Shown here piece after piece: positions 1 through 10,670 of a DNA stretch of 64,000 nt. How positions within the stretch are numbered: position 1 is the first letter of the stretch; each line of letters starts with the position of its first letter. The notes below the pieces were generated by a model. It made no database searches and had not been told where the DNA came from. It saw only the letters and a program-made list of their open reading frames with translations. Position numbers and translations under genes: made by a program. Source of the DNA: an uncultured Hyphomicrobiales bacterium (lineage in GTDB: Bacteria; Pseudomonadota; Alphaproteobacteria; Rhizobiales; Beijerinckiaceae); the NCBI GenBank assembly GCA_903902915.1, contig CAIUWR010000045.1, forward strand, positions 186,001 to 250,000, written 5' to 3'.

Positions 1-1018
1 TGTAGACCGGACGATATTTCGCCGAACGGACCCGCGAGGTGTCGAGCCAGGGCAGGAAGCAGAGCACGAGGATGGCGGAGAACATCGCCATCACGCCGCC
101 AAGCTTCGAAGGCACGGCGCGCAGGATCGCGTAGAAGGGCAGATAATACCATTCCGGCACGATGTGCGAGGGCGTCGAAAGCGGGTTCGCCTCGATATAG
201 TTGTCCGCATGACCGAGATAATTCGGCACGTAGAAGACCCACCAGGCGAAGAAAATCATGAAGCAGACCATCGCGAAACCATCCTTGATGGTCGCGTAGG
301 GGGTGAAGGGGAGCGTGTCGCGCGCCACATTCTTCACTTCGACGCCATCAGGATTGTTCTGGCCGACCACATGCAGCGCCCACACATGCAGGACGACGAC
401 GCCCGCGATCATGAAGGGGAGCAGATAGTGGAGCGAGAAGAAGCGGTTCAGGGTCGGATTGTCGACCGAGTAGCCGCCCCACAGCCAGGTGGTGATCGAC
501 TCGCCCACGAGGGGGATCGCCGAGAACAGATTGGTGATCACGGTGGCGCCCCAGAAGCTCATCTGGCCCCAGGGAAGCACATAGCCCATGAAGCCGGTGG
601 CCATCATCAGCAGGTAAATGATCACGCCGAGGATCCAGAGCACCTCGCGGGGCGCCTTGTAGGAGCCGTAATAGAGGCCGCGCAGCATATGGATATAGAC
701 GGCCACGAAGAACATCGAGGCGCCGTTGGCGTGGGTGTAGCGCAGCATCCAGCCCCAGTTCACGTCGCGCATGATGTGCTCGACGGAGTTGAAGGCGTAA
801 TCCACATGCGGCGTGTAGTGCATGACGAGCACGATGCCGGTGAGGATCTGCACCACCAGCATTACGCTGAGGATGCCGCCGAAGGTCCACCAGTAGTTGA
901 GGTTTCGCGGCGTCGGATAGGCCACGAACGACGAATGGATGAGCCCCATGATGGGCAGGCGGCTCTCGAACCAGCGGCCGATGGCGCTTTTGGGAACGTA
1001 AGTGGAATGTCCGCTCAT
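1..1018 (-). CDS. petB: Cytochrome b of the bc1 complex (5' part; gene continues beyond window start)
   Basis: This is the membrane-embedded, di-heme subunit of ubiquinol:cytochrome c reductase, which oxidises quinol and returns electrons to the Qi site in the inner membrane. The ATG at 1018 begins [18 protein letters not shown] and about 339 codons lie in the window. Helix B carries paired histidines (THANGA and YIHMLRG) and helix D another pair (SLHYLL and VLHVWALH), as expected for the two b hemes. The Qo-site [13 protein letters not shown] motif is present. It lies 66 bases downstream of the Rieske subunit gene on the same strand, the normal petA-petB order. Whether the gene is separate or a cytochrome b/c1 fusion (as in some Hyphomicrobiales) cannot be seen because its 3' end is outside. 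Confidence 0.97.
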   Translation of the reverse strand, partial: MSGHSTYVPKSAIGRWFESRLPIMGLIHSSFVAYPTPRNLNYWWTFGGILSVMLVVQILTGIVLVMHYTPHVDYAFNSVEHIMRDVNWGWMLRYTHANGASMFFVAVYIHMLRGLYYGSYKAPREVLWILGVIIYLLMMATGFMGYVLPWGQMSFWGATVITNLFSAIPLVGESITTWLWGGYSVDNPTLNRFFSLHYLLPFMIAGVVVLHVWALHVVGQNNPDGVEVKNVARDTLPFTPYATIKDGFAMVCFMIFFAWWVFYVPNYLGHADNYIEANPLSTPSHIVPEWYYLPFYAILRAVPSKLGGVMAMFSAILVLCFLPWLDTSRVRSAKYRPVY

Positions 1019-1084
1019 GTGATGATCTCTTGCAAAAAGCTGGAAGGCTGGGTGGCGCGCGGGGCGGATCCCCGCTCGCGGCGC

Positions 1085-1606
1085 TTAGCCGATGGTCAGC
1101 TTGGTGTCGGAGGCGAAGACGTAATTCGGCACTTCGAGGTTTTTCGGCGCAGGGCCCTTACGAATGCGGCCGGAGGTGTCATAGACCGAGCCGTGGCACG
1201 GGCAGAACCAACCCTCGTATTCGCCCTGATGGCCGAGCGGAATGCAGCCCAGATGGGTGCAGACGCCGATCACAACGAGCCATTCCGGCTTCTTGACGCG
1301 CTGGGCGTCCGTCTGAGGATCAGGCAACTGGGCCAGCGGCGCATCGGCCGCCTCCTCGATTTCCTTCTTCGTGCGATGGCGCACGAAGATCGGCTTGCCG
1401 CGCCACTTCACAGTGACGATGACGCCTTCGCCGATGGCCGAAAGATCGACGTCGATCGGCGCGCCCGCCGCGATGGTCGAGGCGTCCGGGTTCATCTGGC
1501 TGATCAGCGGCCAGGCGACCGAGCCGACGGCGACAGCGCCAGCGGCGCCCGTCGCGATGAAGAGCATATCCCTGCGAGTCGGTTCGACCGACGATGCATT
1601 TGCCAC
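1085..1606 (-). CDS. petA: Ubiquinol-cytochrome c reductase iron-sulfur (Rieske) subunit
   Basis: This 173-residue protein is the Rieske subunit that passes electrons from quinol to cytochrome c1 on the periplasmic side. The cluster-binding motifs are CTHLGC at residues 116-121 and CPCHGS at 135-140, followed by the usual Pro-rich loop GPAP. The N-terminus has a twin-arginine-like TRRDMLF followed by one hydrophobic membrane anchor (about residues 14-37). The ORF track extends to 1933, but there is no ATG between that start and the Rieske N-terminus. I chose the GTG at 1606, preceded by a G-rich stretch (GGTTTTGGGGG), because the protein then has the normal family length. It is the first gene of the leftward bc1 operon. 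Confidence 0.95.
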   Translation of the reverse strand: MANASSVEPTRRDMLFIATGAAGAVAVGSVAWPLISQMNPDASTIAAGAPIDVDLSAIGEGVIVTVKWRGKPIFVRHRTKKEIEEAADAPLAQLPDPQTDAQRVKKPEWLVVIGVCTHLGCIPLGHQGEYEGWFCPCHGSVYDTSGRIRKGPAPKNLEVPNYVFASDTKLTIG

Positions 1607-1931
1607 GATGGACCCCCAAAACCTGGTTCGTCCGCCAGAACCGGCGAACCGGGCGTGGCGGTGGGCTTTCTGACTTTGCCGGACAACCCGGCATCGTGTG
1701 TGCCTATTTGCAGCGCTCGCGCGCCGCAATGCGACCCATCGCCGCTTGTGCGACAGCCCGAGGCCAGACGCGCGAGGCGGCCCGGCTTTCGCGGACGTGA
1801 AATGAGCGCGCGGTATTTCGCACCCTTCGCCCCGCTTGTCCATAGCGGCGACGCTGCGGCGAGGCCCCGGCGCAAAGGCTCGCCCCTCTCTTTGGTCGAC
1901 CTTGCGGCGCCTCGATGATACGACGCATTCC
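1607..1931. other. Divergent intergenic region between petA and trmL
   Basis: These 325 bases separate two divergent genes and should hold both promoters. Open frames run through it on both strands (extensions of petA and trmL), but neither extension resembles its family and both lack a good start. I see a small hairpin, TGCCGG-acaa-CCCGGCA, near 1678-1694, and no clear promoter or RNA gene. Confidence 0.5.
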
Positions 1932-2414
1932 ATGTCGCTCGCTCTCGCCCTCTACCAGCCAGATATTCCCCAGAATTGCGGGACCATGTTGCGCCTTTGC
2001 GCCTGCCTTGGCGTGGAGGCGTCCATCATAGAGCCGGCCGGCTTCCCGGTCAGCGACCGGCATTTCCGCCGCTCGGGGATGGATTATCTTGATGCGGTCA
2101 ATGTGACCCGCCACGTTTCCTGGCGCGCTTTTGAGGCGTGGCGCGCGCCCACGGGCCGCAGGCTTGTCCTTTTATCCACAAGCGCCGCCCTGCCCTTCAC
2201 CGATTTCGCCTTCGCGCCGGACGACATTCTCATGGTGGGCCGCGAATCGGCAGGCGCGCCGGAGGACGTTCATGCGGTCGCCGACGCCCGCATCCTGATC
2301 CCCATCCGCCCGGGCATGCGCTCGCTCAATGTGGCGGTCTGCGCGGCCATGGCGCTGGGGGAGGCGCTGCGCCAGACCGGCCTCTATCCAGCGATGGCGA
2401 CCGGCGGCGAATAA
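1932..2414 (+). CDS. trmL: tRNA (cytidine(34)-2'-O)-methyltransferase, SPOUT family
   Basis: TrmL methylates the ribose of the wobble nucleotide in leucine tRNAs using S-adenosylmethionine. The 160-residue product matches the family length. It starts with the typical core LALYQPDIPQNCGTMLRLCA, and the C-terminal knot motifs appear as MVGRESAGAP and RSLNVAVCAAMALGEAL. The track start at 1836 adds 32 residues unlike the family, so I use the ATG at 1932, where the conserved N-terminal strand begins. It is divergent from petA, and a small DUF2158-like gene follows 90 bases later. It seems constitutive housekeeping; no regulatory signal is visible. Confidence 0.93.
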   Translation: MSLALALYQPDIPQNCGTMLRLCACLGVEASIIEPAGFPVSDRHFRRSGMDYLDAVNVTRHVSWRAFEAWRAPTGRRLVLLSTSAALPFTDFAFAPDDILMVGRESAGAPEDVHAVADARILIPIRPGMRSLNVAVCAAMALGEALRQTGLYPAMATGGE

Positions 2415-2504
2415 AGCCGTCCGGCCCGCTGGCCCTGATGCGCGATTATGCTAACATTTTGGCTGATTCTTCACCCCACGCTCGGCAAAAGCGGAGAAAG
2501 CATC

Positions 2505-2699
2505 ATGGCGTTGGTACCTGGCGATGTCGTGCAACTGAAGTCCGGCGGTCCCCTGATGACCGTCGTCGCATTGGAAAAGACCGATGTGCGCTGCATCTGG
2601 CACAGCCAGTCCGCCGAAGCTCTCTGCTCCGCTCTGATCCCCGCCGCCGCGCTCGACCATATCGACCTCGCCGATGACGAGGATGAGGACGAGGATTAG
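2505..2699 (+). CDS. Small DUF2158 (YodC)-like protein
   Basis: This 64-residue protein has the look of the DUF2158/YodC family: an N-terminal GDVVQLKSGGPLMTV segment, a middle CIWH..., and a small all-beta size. The function of the family is unknown. A good ribosome-binding site (GGAGAAAG, about 2493-2500) precedes the ATG at 2505, which decides the start against the track start at 2448. The C-terminus is strikingly acidic (alternating Asp and Glu over the last ten residues), which may be a strain-specific tail. It lies between trmL and the convergent higBA pair and may be co-transcribed with trmL. Confidence 0.75.
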   Translation: MALVPGDVVQLKSGGPLMTVVALEKTDVRCIWHSQSAEALCSALIPAAALDHIDLADDEDEDED

Positions 2700-2772
2700 G
2701 GAGCGTCGCGACGCAAGGCCGCAAGAGCCGCCTTTACGTCGGCCGCGCCGCGTCATCAATTTATGAATCGGA

Positions 2773-3219
2773 TCAAAACCTGCCGCTTTGGCTGATGCGA
2801 CCGGGCAAACCGACCTCAGCTTGATGGGCCCGTTGATCGGCAAGCGTGCGCGGTGGAGTGGCGGCGGCGCCGATCAGAATTTCGGCAGGAATGCCCAGAT
2901 GCTTGTGGAGCGCCCGGATCATGGCGGGGGTCAGCGGCCGCTTGCCCGAGAGCACCTCTGAGACCCTGCTCCGGTCGCCAATGTAAGGCTCGAGATCGCG
3001 CGGCGCGAGCCCGGCCTGTTCCATGCGAAAGCGGATCGCTTCCAATGGGGTTGGCAGCTCGATGGGAAACTGTCTAGCCTCGTAGGCTCCCACCAGATCG
3101 GCAAGCACGGAAAGTTCGTCGATTTCAGGAGAACCCGCCTGCGCATCCATGAGCGCGTCGATCCGCGCAAGCGCCGCCTGGTGGTCTGCTTCCGTCCGGA
3201 TCGGGGTGATGCGCGCCAT
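2773..3219 (-). CDS. higA: HigA-type antitoxin with helix-turn-helix domain
   Basis: This 148-residue protein is the probable antitoxin of a type II pair. The N-terminal half (ITPIRTEADHQAALARIDALM...) and the C-terminal XRE-like helix-turn-helix (AGLAPRDLEPYIGDRSRVSEVLSGKRPLT) match the HigA/YgjM group, in which the antitoxin binds the toxin and represses its own promoter. It begins 2 bases after the toxin stop codon, so translation is probably coupled. The gene order toxin-antitoxin is the one typical of higBA. A 14-base palindrome upstream of the toxin gene is a candidate operator. The last 30 residues beyond the HTH look poorly ordered. Confidence 0.9.
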   Translation of the reverse strand: MARITPIRTEADHQAALARIDALMDAQAGSPEIDELSVLADLVGAYEARQFPIELPTPLEAIRFRMEQAGLAPRDLEPYIGDRSRVSEVLSGKRPLTPAMIRALHKHLGIPAEILIGAAATPPRTLADQRAHQAEVGLPGRISQSGRF

Positions 3220-3221
3220 GT

Positions 3222-3518
3222 CTAGACCTTCTCCACATCGATCTTGTCATATTCGGAATGAGTGCCGAACCATCGAACAGCGACAATGCCAGCCGGGAAA
3301 TTGATCTTCGCGATCAACCGGAACCGGTTGCCGTCAATGTCAAAGACATATCTGTCGCCGACCTTGTCAGCTGCGGGATAGGATTTTCGGACATCCTGAA
3401 AGGAGGACCAGACCGTCGCTTGCGACCCAACCACAACGATCCACGCCGCCAGCCGCCGGGCGACAGGGGAATGCCGCTTCTGCGCCTCCACAATGAGGTC
3501 CAAGCCGACTAACTTCAT
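3222..3518 (-). CDS. higB: HigB-type toxin (mRNA interferase family)
   Basis: The 98-residue product resembles the HigB_toxin family: the C-terminal core reads GNRFRLIAKINFPAGIVAVR followed by WFGTHSEYDKIDV, the hallmark of this RelE-like fold. Family members cleave mRNA at the ribosome. It is the first gene of a leftward two-gene operon with higA directly downstream (stop at 3222, antitoxin ATG at 3219). The gene appears intact. Activity is inferred from family resemblance only; catalytic residues in this branch are not obvious by eye. Confidence 0.9.
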   Translation of the reverse strand: MKLVGLDLIVEAQKRHSPVARRLAAWIVVVGSQATVWSSFQDVRKSYPAADKVGDRYVFDIDGNRFRLIAKINFPAGIVAVRWFGTHSEYDKIDVEKV

Positions 3519-3593
3519 ATAAAGCGTTCCCCGGCAAGGAGCAATGCGGCGCTACATGAAACAGGTTCGTTGCGCTGGATTTTTGCAAATCGT

Positions 3594-3607
3594 TACATTT
3601 ATGTAAT
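3594..3607. promoter_or_regulatory. Palindrome TTACATTTATGTAA upstream of higBA
   Basis: A perfect 6-2-6 inverted repeat lies about 76 bases upstream of the higB start codon, in an AT-rich stretch inside otherwise GC-rich sequence. HigA proteins autoregulate by binding such palindromes, so this is the best operator candidate. Binding itself is an inference. Confidence 0.5.
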
Positions 3608-3671
3608 GAACAGCTGAAGCCTATCAATTGTCAATCGGAGCAGCCCGACAGGCCTCAACGCCCGGCTCCGC

Positions 3672-4064
3672 CTAGCCGCCCGCTCCCCGCTCCCCGAAGG
3701 TCCACAACTTGTGGGCGGCGAAGTTCCAGAAGAAGACGATGCCTGTCGTGGCGACCCGGGCGATAAGAAAGGGAATCCCGATCTGCTCGGCGAAAACCCA
3801 CATGAACAATCCGGTCAGCGAGAACCCGACCGCCATCACGCCCGCGAAGCGCAGGCCAGCTTGCACATGGTCGCGCTCGGTCGCGAAGGTGTGGGCGCGG
3901 TTGAGCAGGTAATTGACCAGTCCCCCCACCAGGTAACCCACCAGCGCGCCAATGACCGGGTTGACCCCGAAGACTTCGCTCGCCAGCGCGAACACCCCGT
4001 AATCCGCCACAAGCGAAACGAGGCCGACGCCGAAAAAAGTTGAGATCTGGCGAGGAAGCGACAT
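3672..4064 (-). CDS. GtrA-like family membrane protein
   Basis: This 130-residue protein has four predicted membrane helices and the GtrA family pattern: FFGVGLVSLVADYGVFAL near the N-terminus, VGYLVGGLVNYLLNRAHTF in the middle, and VFFWNFAAHKLWTFGE at the end. GtrA-like proteins are thought to help move lipid-linked sugars or anchor polysaccharide enzymes at the inner membrane. No glycosyltransferase lies beside it, so its partner is not visible. It stands alone, leftward, and diverges from carB. Confidence 0.88.
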   Translation of the reverse strand: MSLPRQISTFFGVGLVSLVADYGVFALASEVFGVNPVIGALVGYLVGGLVNYLLNRAHTFATERDHVQAGLRFAGVMAVGFSLTGLFMWVFAEQIGIPFLIARVATTGIVFFWNFAAHKLWTFGERGAGG

Positions 4065-4225
4065 GCGCCTGCTCTAGACTCGGGCGCGGCGCTTGTCACC
4101 CCGGCGATTCAACGCGGGCTTGGCGCTCCAGGCTGTTGGCAACCTGCGGCGGGGCTTCCCAAGGGCTCGATTCTCGTCTAGGTAGCGTGGACATTTCGGG
4201 CCGGGGCGCCTCCCGCTCGAATTCC

Positions 4226-4256
4226 CCATCAGGGTTTCCGCCCACCAGGGTTTTCG
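4226..4256 (+). repeat. Imperfect tandem repeat, two 15-base copies
   Basis: CCATCAGGGTTTCCG (4226-4240) is followed after one base by CCACCAGGGTTTTCG (4242-4256), 13 of 15 bases alike. It lies just upstream of the hairpin before carB and may be part of the same transcript. Confidence 0.6.
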
Positions 4257-4282
4257 TAAAAGGACGCGCTCGGGCCCGACGG

Positions 4283-4308
4283 AAGGGCCGATAGCGCGGC
4301 CTTTTTTT
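4283..4308 (+). terminator. Terminator-like hairpin upstream of carB
   Basis: GGCCG (4286-4290), loop ATAGCG, CGGCC (4297-4301), then seven T. Preceding A and G bases can extend the stem by pairing with the T run. It ends 62 bases before the carB ATG and no ORF precedes it on the same strand, so it may act as an attenuator of carB or end a small RNA. Confidence 0.6.
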
Positions 4309-4370
4309 GTGTGCCCAGCATCGCCGGAGCAGCCGGCTCGCCGGACCCCGGCGCTCCAGAACGAGTGACC

Positions 4371-7856
<3,486 letters not shown>

Positions 7857-7970
7857 TCAGGCAGAACCGGACCTGTTCGCGGGATCGCCTCCCGCGAGCG
7901 TCGGCATTGTGGCGCTTCCGGAAGGTGGAGCTCCCGAACGCCGCATGCGAGATTGGAAAGAGATTCGAAG

Positions 7971-8444
7971 ATGGACAAAGTCCCTATGACCGTCCCCGGC
8001 TTTGCGGCACTTGAGGCGGAGCTGAAGCGCCGCCAGCAAGAGGAGCGGCCACGCATCATTCAGGCGATCTCGGAAGCGCGCTCCCATGGCGACCTCTCGG
8101 AGAACGCCGAATATCACGCGGCCAAGGAGTCCCAATCGCTCAACGAGGGGCGGATCGCCGAGCTCGAGGACAAATTGTCCCGCGCCGAAGTGATCGACGT
8201 GACCAAGCTCTCAGGCGCCACCGTGAAATTTGGCGCCACCCTCACCCTCATCGACGAGGACACCGAGGAGGAGAAGATCTACCAGATCGTCGGCGAGGCC
8301 GAGGCGGATGTGAAGAGCGGCAAGGTCTCCATCACCTCCCCCATCGCCCGTGCCCTCATCGGCAAAAAAGTTGGCGACACCGTCGAGGTGAACACACCGG
8401 GCGGCGGCAAGAGCTATGAAGTGCTGAAGGTCGTTTTCGTCTGA
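7971..8444 (+). CDS. greA: Transcription elongation factor GreA
   Basis: GreA rescues backtracked RNA polymerase by stimulating cleavage of the nascent transcript. The 157-residue product has the N-terminal coiled coil with the acidic tip motif [20 protein letters not shown] (about residues 35-55), whose Asp and Glu reach the polymerase active site. The C-terminal FKBP-like domain ends in [16 protein letters not shown]. The ATG at 7971 is preceded by GGAAAGAG and gives the usual [11 protein letters not shown] start. Upstream lies a 7-bp hairpin (CGCGGGA/TCCCGCG, 7878-7896) between carB and greA without a T run; downstream is a strong terminator. Confidence 0.97.
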   Translation: MDKVPMTVPGFAALEAELKRRQQEERPRIIQAISEARSHGDLSENAEYHAAKESQSLNEGRIAELEDKLSRAEVIDVTKLSGATVKFGATLTLIDEDTEEEKIYQIVGEAEADVKSGKVSITSPIARALIGKKVGDTVEVNTPGGGKSYEVLKVVFV

Positions 8445-8492
8445 GGCTGAGGGCGCGCGCAGGCGTCCTCGCCCGTCCTTGGGACGTCATTT

Positions 8493-8520
8493 CGGCCCGC
8501 ATTCGCGGGCCGATTTTATT
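8493..8520 (+). terminator. Rho-independent terminator after greA
   Basis: A perfect 8-bp stem, CGGCCCGC-attc-GCGGGCCG (8493-8512), is followed by ATTTTATT. It stops greA and, lying between convergent genes, its last bases overlap the stop codon (8516-8518) of the leftward KGG gene. Confidence 0.85.
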
Positions 8521-8773
8521 CGGGCTTCTTGGCCCGGCTCACCACGGAAGCCTGCGCGGCGCGACGCGCCAGATCCTTGTCCTGATGAAACATCCGGTGC
8601 TCAGGCGGGACCGCCGATCCGCCGATGCGCCCGGCCTCCGCAGCAAGCGTCGCATCGCGCGAGAAAGCGCGCTTTTCAGGCGGGACGGATTTGCCGCCCA
8701 TGCGGGCGATTTCGCTCCGGCGTTCGGGCGACAGGCAAGCGAGGCCGCGTTTGCGCTTTTCGATCTTCTCCAT
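8516..8773 (-). CDS. KGG-repeat general stress protein
   Basis: This 85-residue, very basic and hydrophilic protein has repeated units of the stress-induced KGG type: LACLSPERRSEIARMGGKSV, then a unit with RIGGSAVPPEHRMF. Such proteins (for example YciG-like) are small, often stationary-phase-induced, and of unclear mechanism. The ATG at 8773 is preceded at six bases by GGAG, which decides this start over the upstream TTG at 8788 used by the track. It converges with greA and is divergent from the ELM1-like gene across an AT-rich 287-base gap that probably holds both promoters. Confidence 0.8.
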   Translation of the reverse strand: MEKIEKRKRGLACLSPERRSEIARMGGKSVPPEKRAFSRDATLAAEAGRIGGSAVPPEHRMFHQDKDLARRAAQASVVSRAKKPE

Positions 8774-9060
8774 GCGAACTCCACGCAATCGATCAAGCCC
8801 CGGAGGGCTGGAAAACGAGTGGGAACACTCGTTGGACGGGTCGGATCGGCGATGGACGCGAGATCAAATAGCTTTTCTTTTTCTGAGCGCACTTGACGCT
8901 TAAACAAGGCCTTCGGCAAGACTTAAAAATAGAAAAATCATTTTAAAACAATGTATTAATTGTCATCCGAATGCTTCGCCCGCGTGTCGTTCGACCATCG
9001 CGGCGGCTTTCGTTGAACCCGCCCCTTGGCTTCGGCGTCGTCTGGCGCTACAGCCCGGAC

Positions 9061-10077
9061 ATGACTTCCCCCCTCTCTGAAAGCTCCACTCCGACCTTGC
9101 CGCAGGGAACCACCGCCTGGGTGCTCGCCTCCGGCAAGGTGGGCCACGAGGTGCATTGCATCGGCATCGCCCGCGAGCTGGGGCTGGAGCCAGTGCTGAA
9201 GCAGGTGCGGCCCCGCGCCCTCTTCGCGGCGCTCTCGCCCTTTGGTCCCATCGACCCGCGCGATTCCGCCCACAGGCCCGGCAGCCTGCTGGCGGCGCCC
9301 CCCTTTCCCGACCTGGTGTTCGCCGCCGGGCGCGTCACCGTGCCCTATCTGCGCCATCTGCGCCGGGCCTCGGGCGGACGCAGCTTCACCATTTTCCTGC
9401 AAGACCCGCGCACGGGCGCGGGCACGGCGGATCTGCTATGGGCGCCCGAGCACGACAAATTGCGCGGCGAAAACGTGGTGGTGACGCTCACCTCCCCCCA
9501 TCCGCTGCGGCCCCATGTGCTGGCGGCCGCTCGGGCCGCTCCCGATCCGCGCCTCGCCAGCCTGCCCCACCCGCGCGTCGCCATGGTGCTGGGCGGGCCG
9601 AGCGCCCATCATCGCTTCGAGGACAAGGATGTGGCCGCGCTGGTGGGCATCGCGACGGATCTCGCGGCCTCAGGGTGCGGCGTCATGGTCACCCCCTCGC
9701 GCCGCACGCCCGAGCGCCTCACCACGGCGCTGGCGGAGGCGCTGGCGGGCAAGGCCGCCTTCGTCTGGGACGGGGCGGGCGACAATCCCTATGCCGCCAT
9801 GATCGCGCTGGCGGACGCCATCGTGGTGACCGGCGACAGCGTCAACATGGTGGGCGAGGCGCTGGCGGCGGGCGTGCCCGTGCAAGTCTATGAGCCCAGC
9901 GGCGGCCATCCCAAGATCGCGGGTTTCGTCGAGAAGCTGGCGCAGGCGGGCCATGTGCGGCGCTGGGCGGGCCAGCTGGAGCGCTGGGACAATCCCCCTC
10001 TCGACGCCACCTCCCGCATCGCAGGCGAAATCGCCCGGCGCTACGGCGCCTTCCGGGCCGCATCACCAAACCGCTGA
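9061..10077 (+). CDS. Mitochondrial fission ELM1-like family protein (DUF1022)
   Basis: The 338-residue protein belongs to the bacterial branch of the ELM1 family, named after a plant protein but with a glycosyltransferase-B-like fold. Seen here are an N-terminal WVLASGKVGHEVHCIGIARE, a central FLQDPRTGAGTADLLWAPEHD, the turn VAMVLGGPSAHHRF, and a C-terminal DAIVVTGDSVNMVGEALAAG that resembles a nucleotide-sugar binding loop. The bacterial role is unknown; envelope glycan work is a reasonable guess only. The ATG at 9061 is used because the preceding 30 codons in the track look non-conserved. Its last 15 bases overlap the 3' end of the convergent NUDIX gene. Confidence 0.85.
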   Translation: MTSPLSESSTPTLPQGTTAWVLASGKVGHEVHCIGIARELGLEPVLKQVRPRALFAALSPFGPIDPRDSAHRPGSLLAAPPFPDLVFAAGRVTVPYLRHLRRASGGRSFTIFLQDPRTGAGTADLLWAPEHDKLRGENVVVTLTSPHPLRPHVLAAARAAPDPRLASLPHPRVAMVLGGPSAHHRFEDKDVAALVGIATDLAASGCGVMVTPSRRTPERLTTALAEALAGKAAFVWDGAGDNPYAAMIALADAIVVTGDSVNMVGEALAAGVPVQVYEPSGGHPKIAGFVEKLAQAGHVRRWAGQLERWDNPPLDATSRIAGEIARRYGAFRAASPNR

Positions 10078-10542
10078 GACGGGCGCCCCTTCCAGAACCT
10101 CCTTGAGGCGCGCGCGGCTCGCCCGCGCGGTTCCCTCGGGCAAATGGTCCACAGGGAAAAAGCCGCTCTCGGCGATTTCCCAATCCGCCCCGCGCGGATG
10201 GGTCTGCGCGACGTCGCGCGCCACATAGACCAGCACATGGTCGCGCTTCGTCACGAATGTGTTGAGATAGACCCCATGCAGCACGGGCGCGCCGGTCAGC
10301 TCGATATGACCCTCTTCCCGCAGCTCCCGCGCCAGAGCTTCCAGCGCCGTCTCCCCAACCTCCACGCCCCCGCCCGGCAAATGCCAGCCGGGCAGGTAGG
10401 AATGGCGCACAAGAAACACGCAGCCCTGCTTATCCAGCGCCACCGCGCGCACGCCCATGGTCAGCGGCCGGGCGAGCCGGAACCACAGATGCGAGGCGTG
10501 CTGGAGGGCGCGCAGGAGCGGACGGGGGAGATGGCCGAGCAT
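10063..10542 (-). CDS. NUDIX hydrolase
   Basis: This 159-residue hydrolase has a NUDIX box beginning GGVEVGETALEALARELREE, with the catalytic Glu pair intact. The Gly expected near the end of the box is replaced by His (EEGHI), a tolerated but unusual change. NUDIX enzymes cleave nucleoside diphosphates linked to another group; the substrate cannot be told. An N-terminal amphipathic segment (LPRPLLRALQHASHLWFRLA) precedes the domain, as in a subgroup common in alphaproteobacteria. It converges on and overlaps the ELM1-like gene by 15 bases and is divergent from mbfA. Confidence 0.9.
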   Translation of the reverse strand: MLGHLPRPLLRALQHASHLWFRLARPLTMGVRAVALDKQGCVFLVRHSYLPGWHLPGGGVEVGETALEALARELREEGHIELTGAPVLHGVYLNTFVTKRDHVLVYVARDVAQTHPRGADWEIAESGFFPVDHLPEGTARASRARLKEVLEGAPVSAVW

Positions 10543-10637
10543 GGACCGAACCTACGCCCCGCCGTCCGCCTTGCACAGGTCTTTGGGGCCATTTGACGCG
10601 GCGGCGGCTTGGCTGGTTGACTCAGGAAACCTGAAGA

Positions 10638-10652
10638 TTAGAAGAATTCTAA
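10638..10652. promoter_or_regulatory. Iron-control element (Irr box) candidate upstream of mbfA
   Basis: TTAGAAGAATTCTAA is a perfect inverted repeat of TTAGAA around three bases and matches the iron-control element bound by Irr in Hyphomicrobiales. It lies 18 bases upstream of the mbfA start, where binding would block transcription. Irr is known to repress mbfA under iron limitation in related bacteria, so the match of site and gene supports the call. Confidence 0.8.
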
Positions 10653-10670
10653 GATGCCCTGGAGCCGCCG

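Larger units (their letters stand above)
4065..4370. other. Intergenic region upstream of carB; possible small RNA or leader
   Basis: These 306 bases separate the GtrA-like gene and carB, which point away from each other. There is no convincing ORF. Near the carB side lie a short tandem duplication (4226-4256) and a hairpin followed by seven T (4283-4308), which would stop rightward transcription although no gene precedes it on that strand. It may therefore hold a small RNA gene or a carB attenuator, plus the two promoters. Confidence 0.5.

Noticed and set aside
164-1918. 584-residue ORF on the plus strand opposite petB and petA
   Set aside because: Antisense shadow; both bc1 genes are certain on the other strand.
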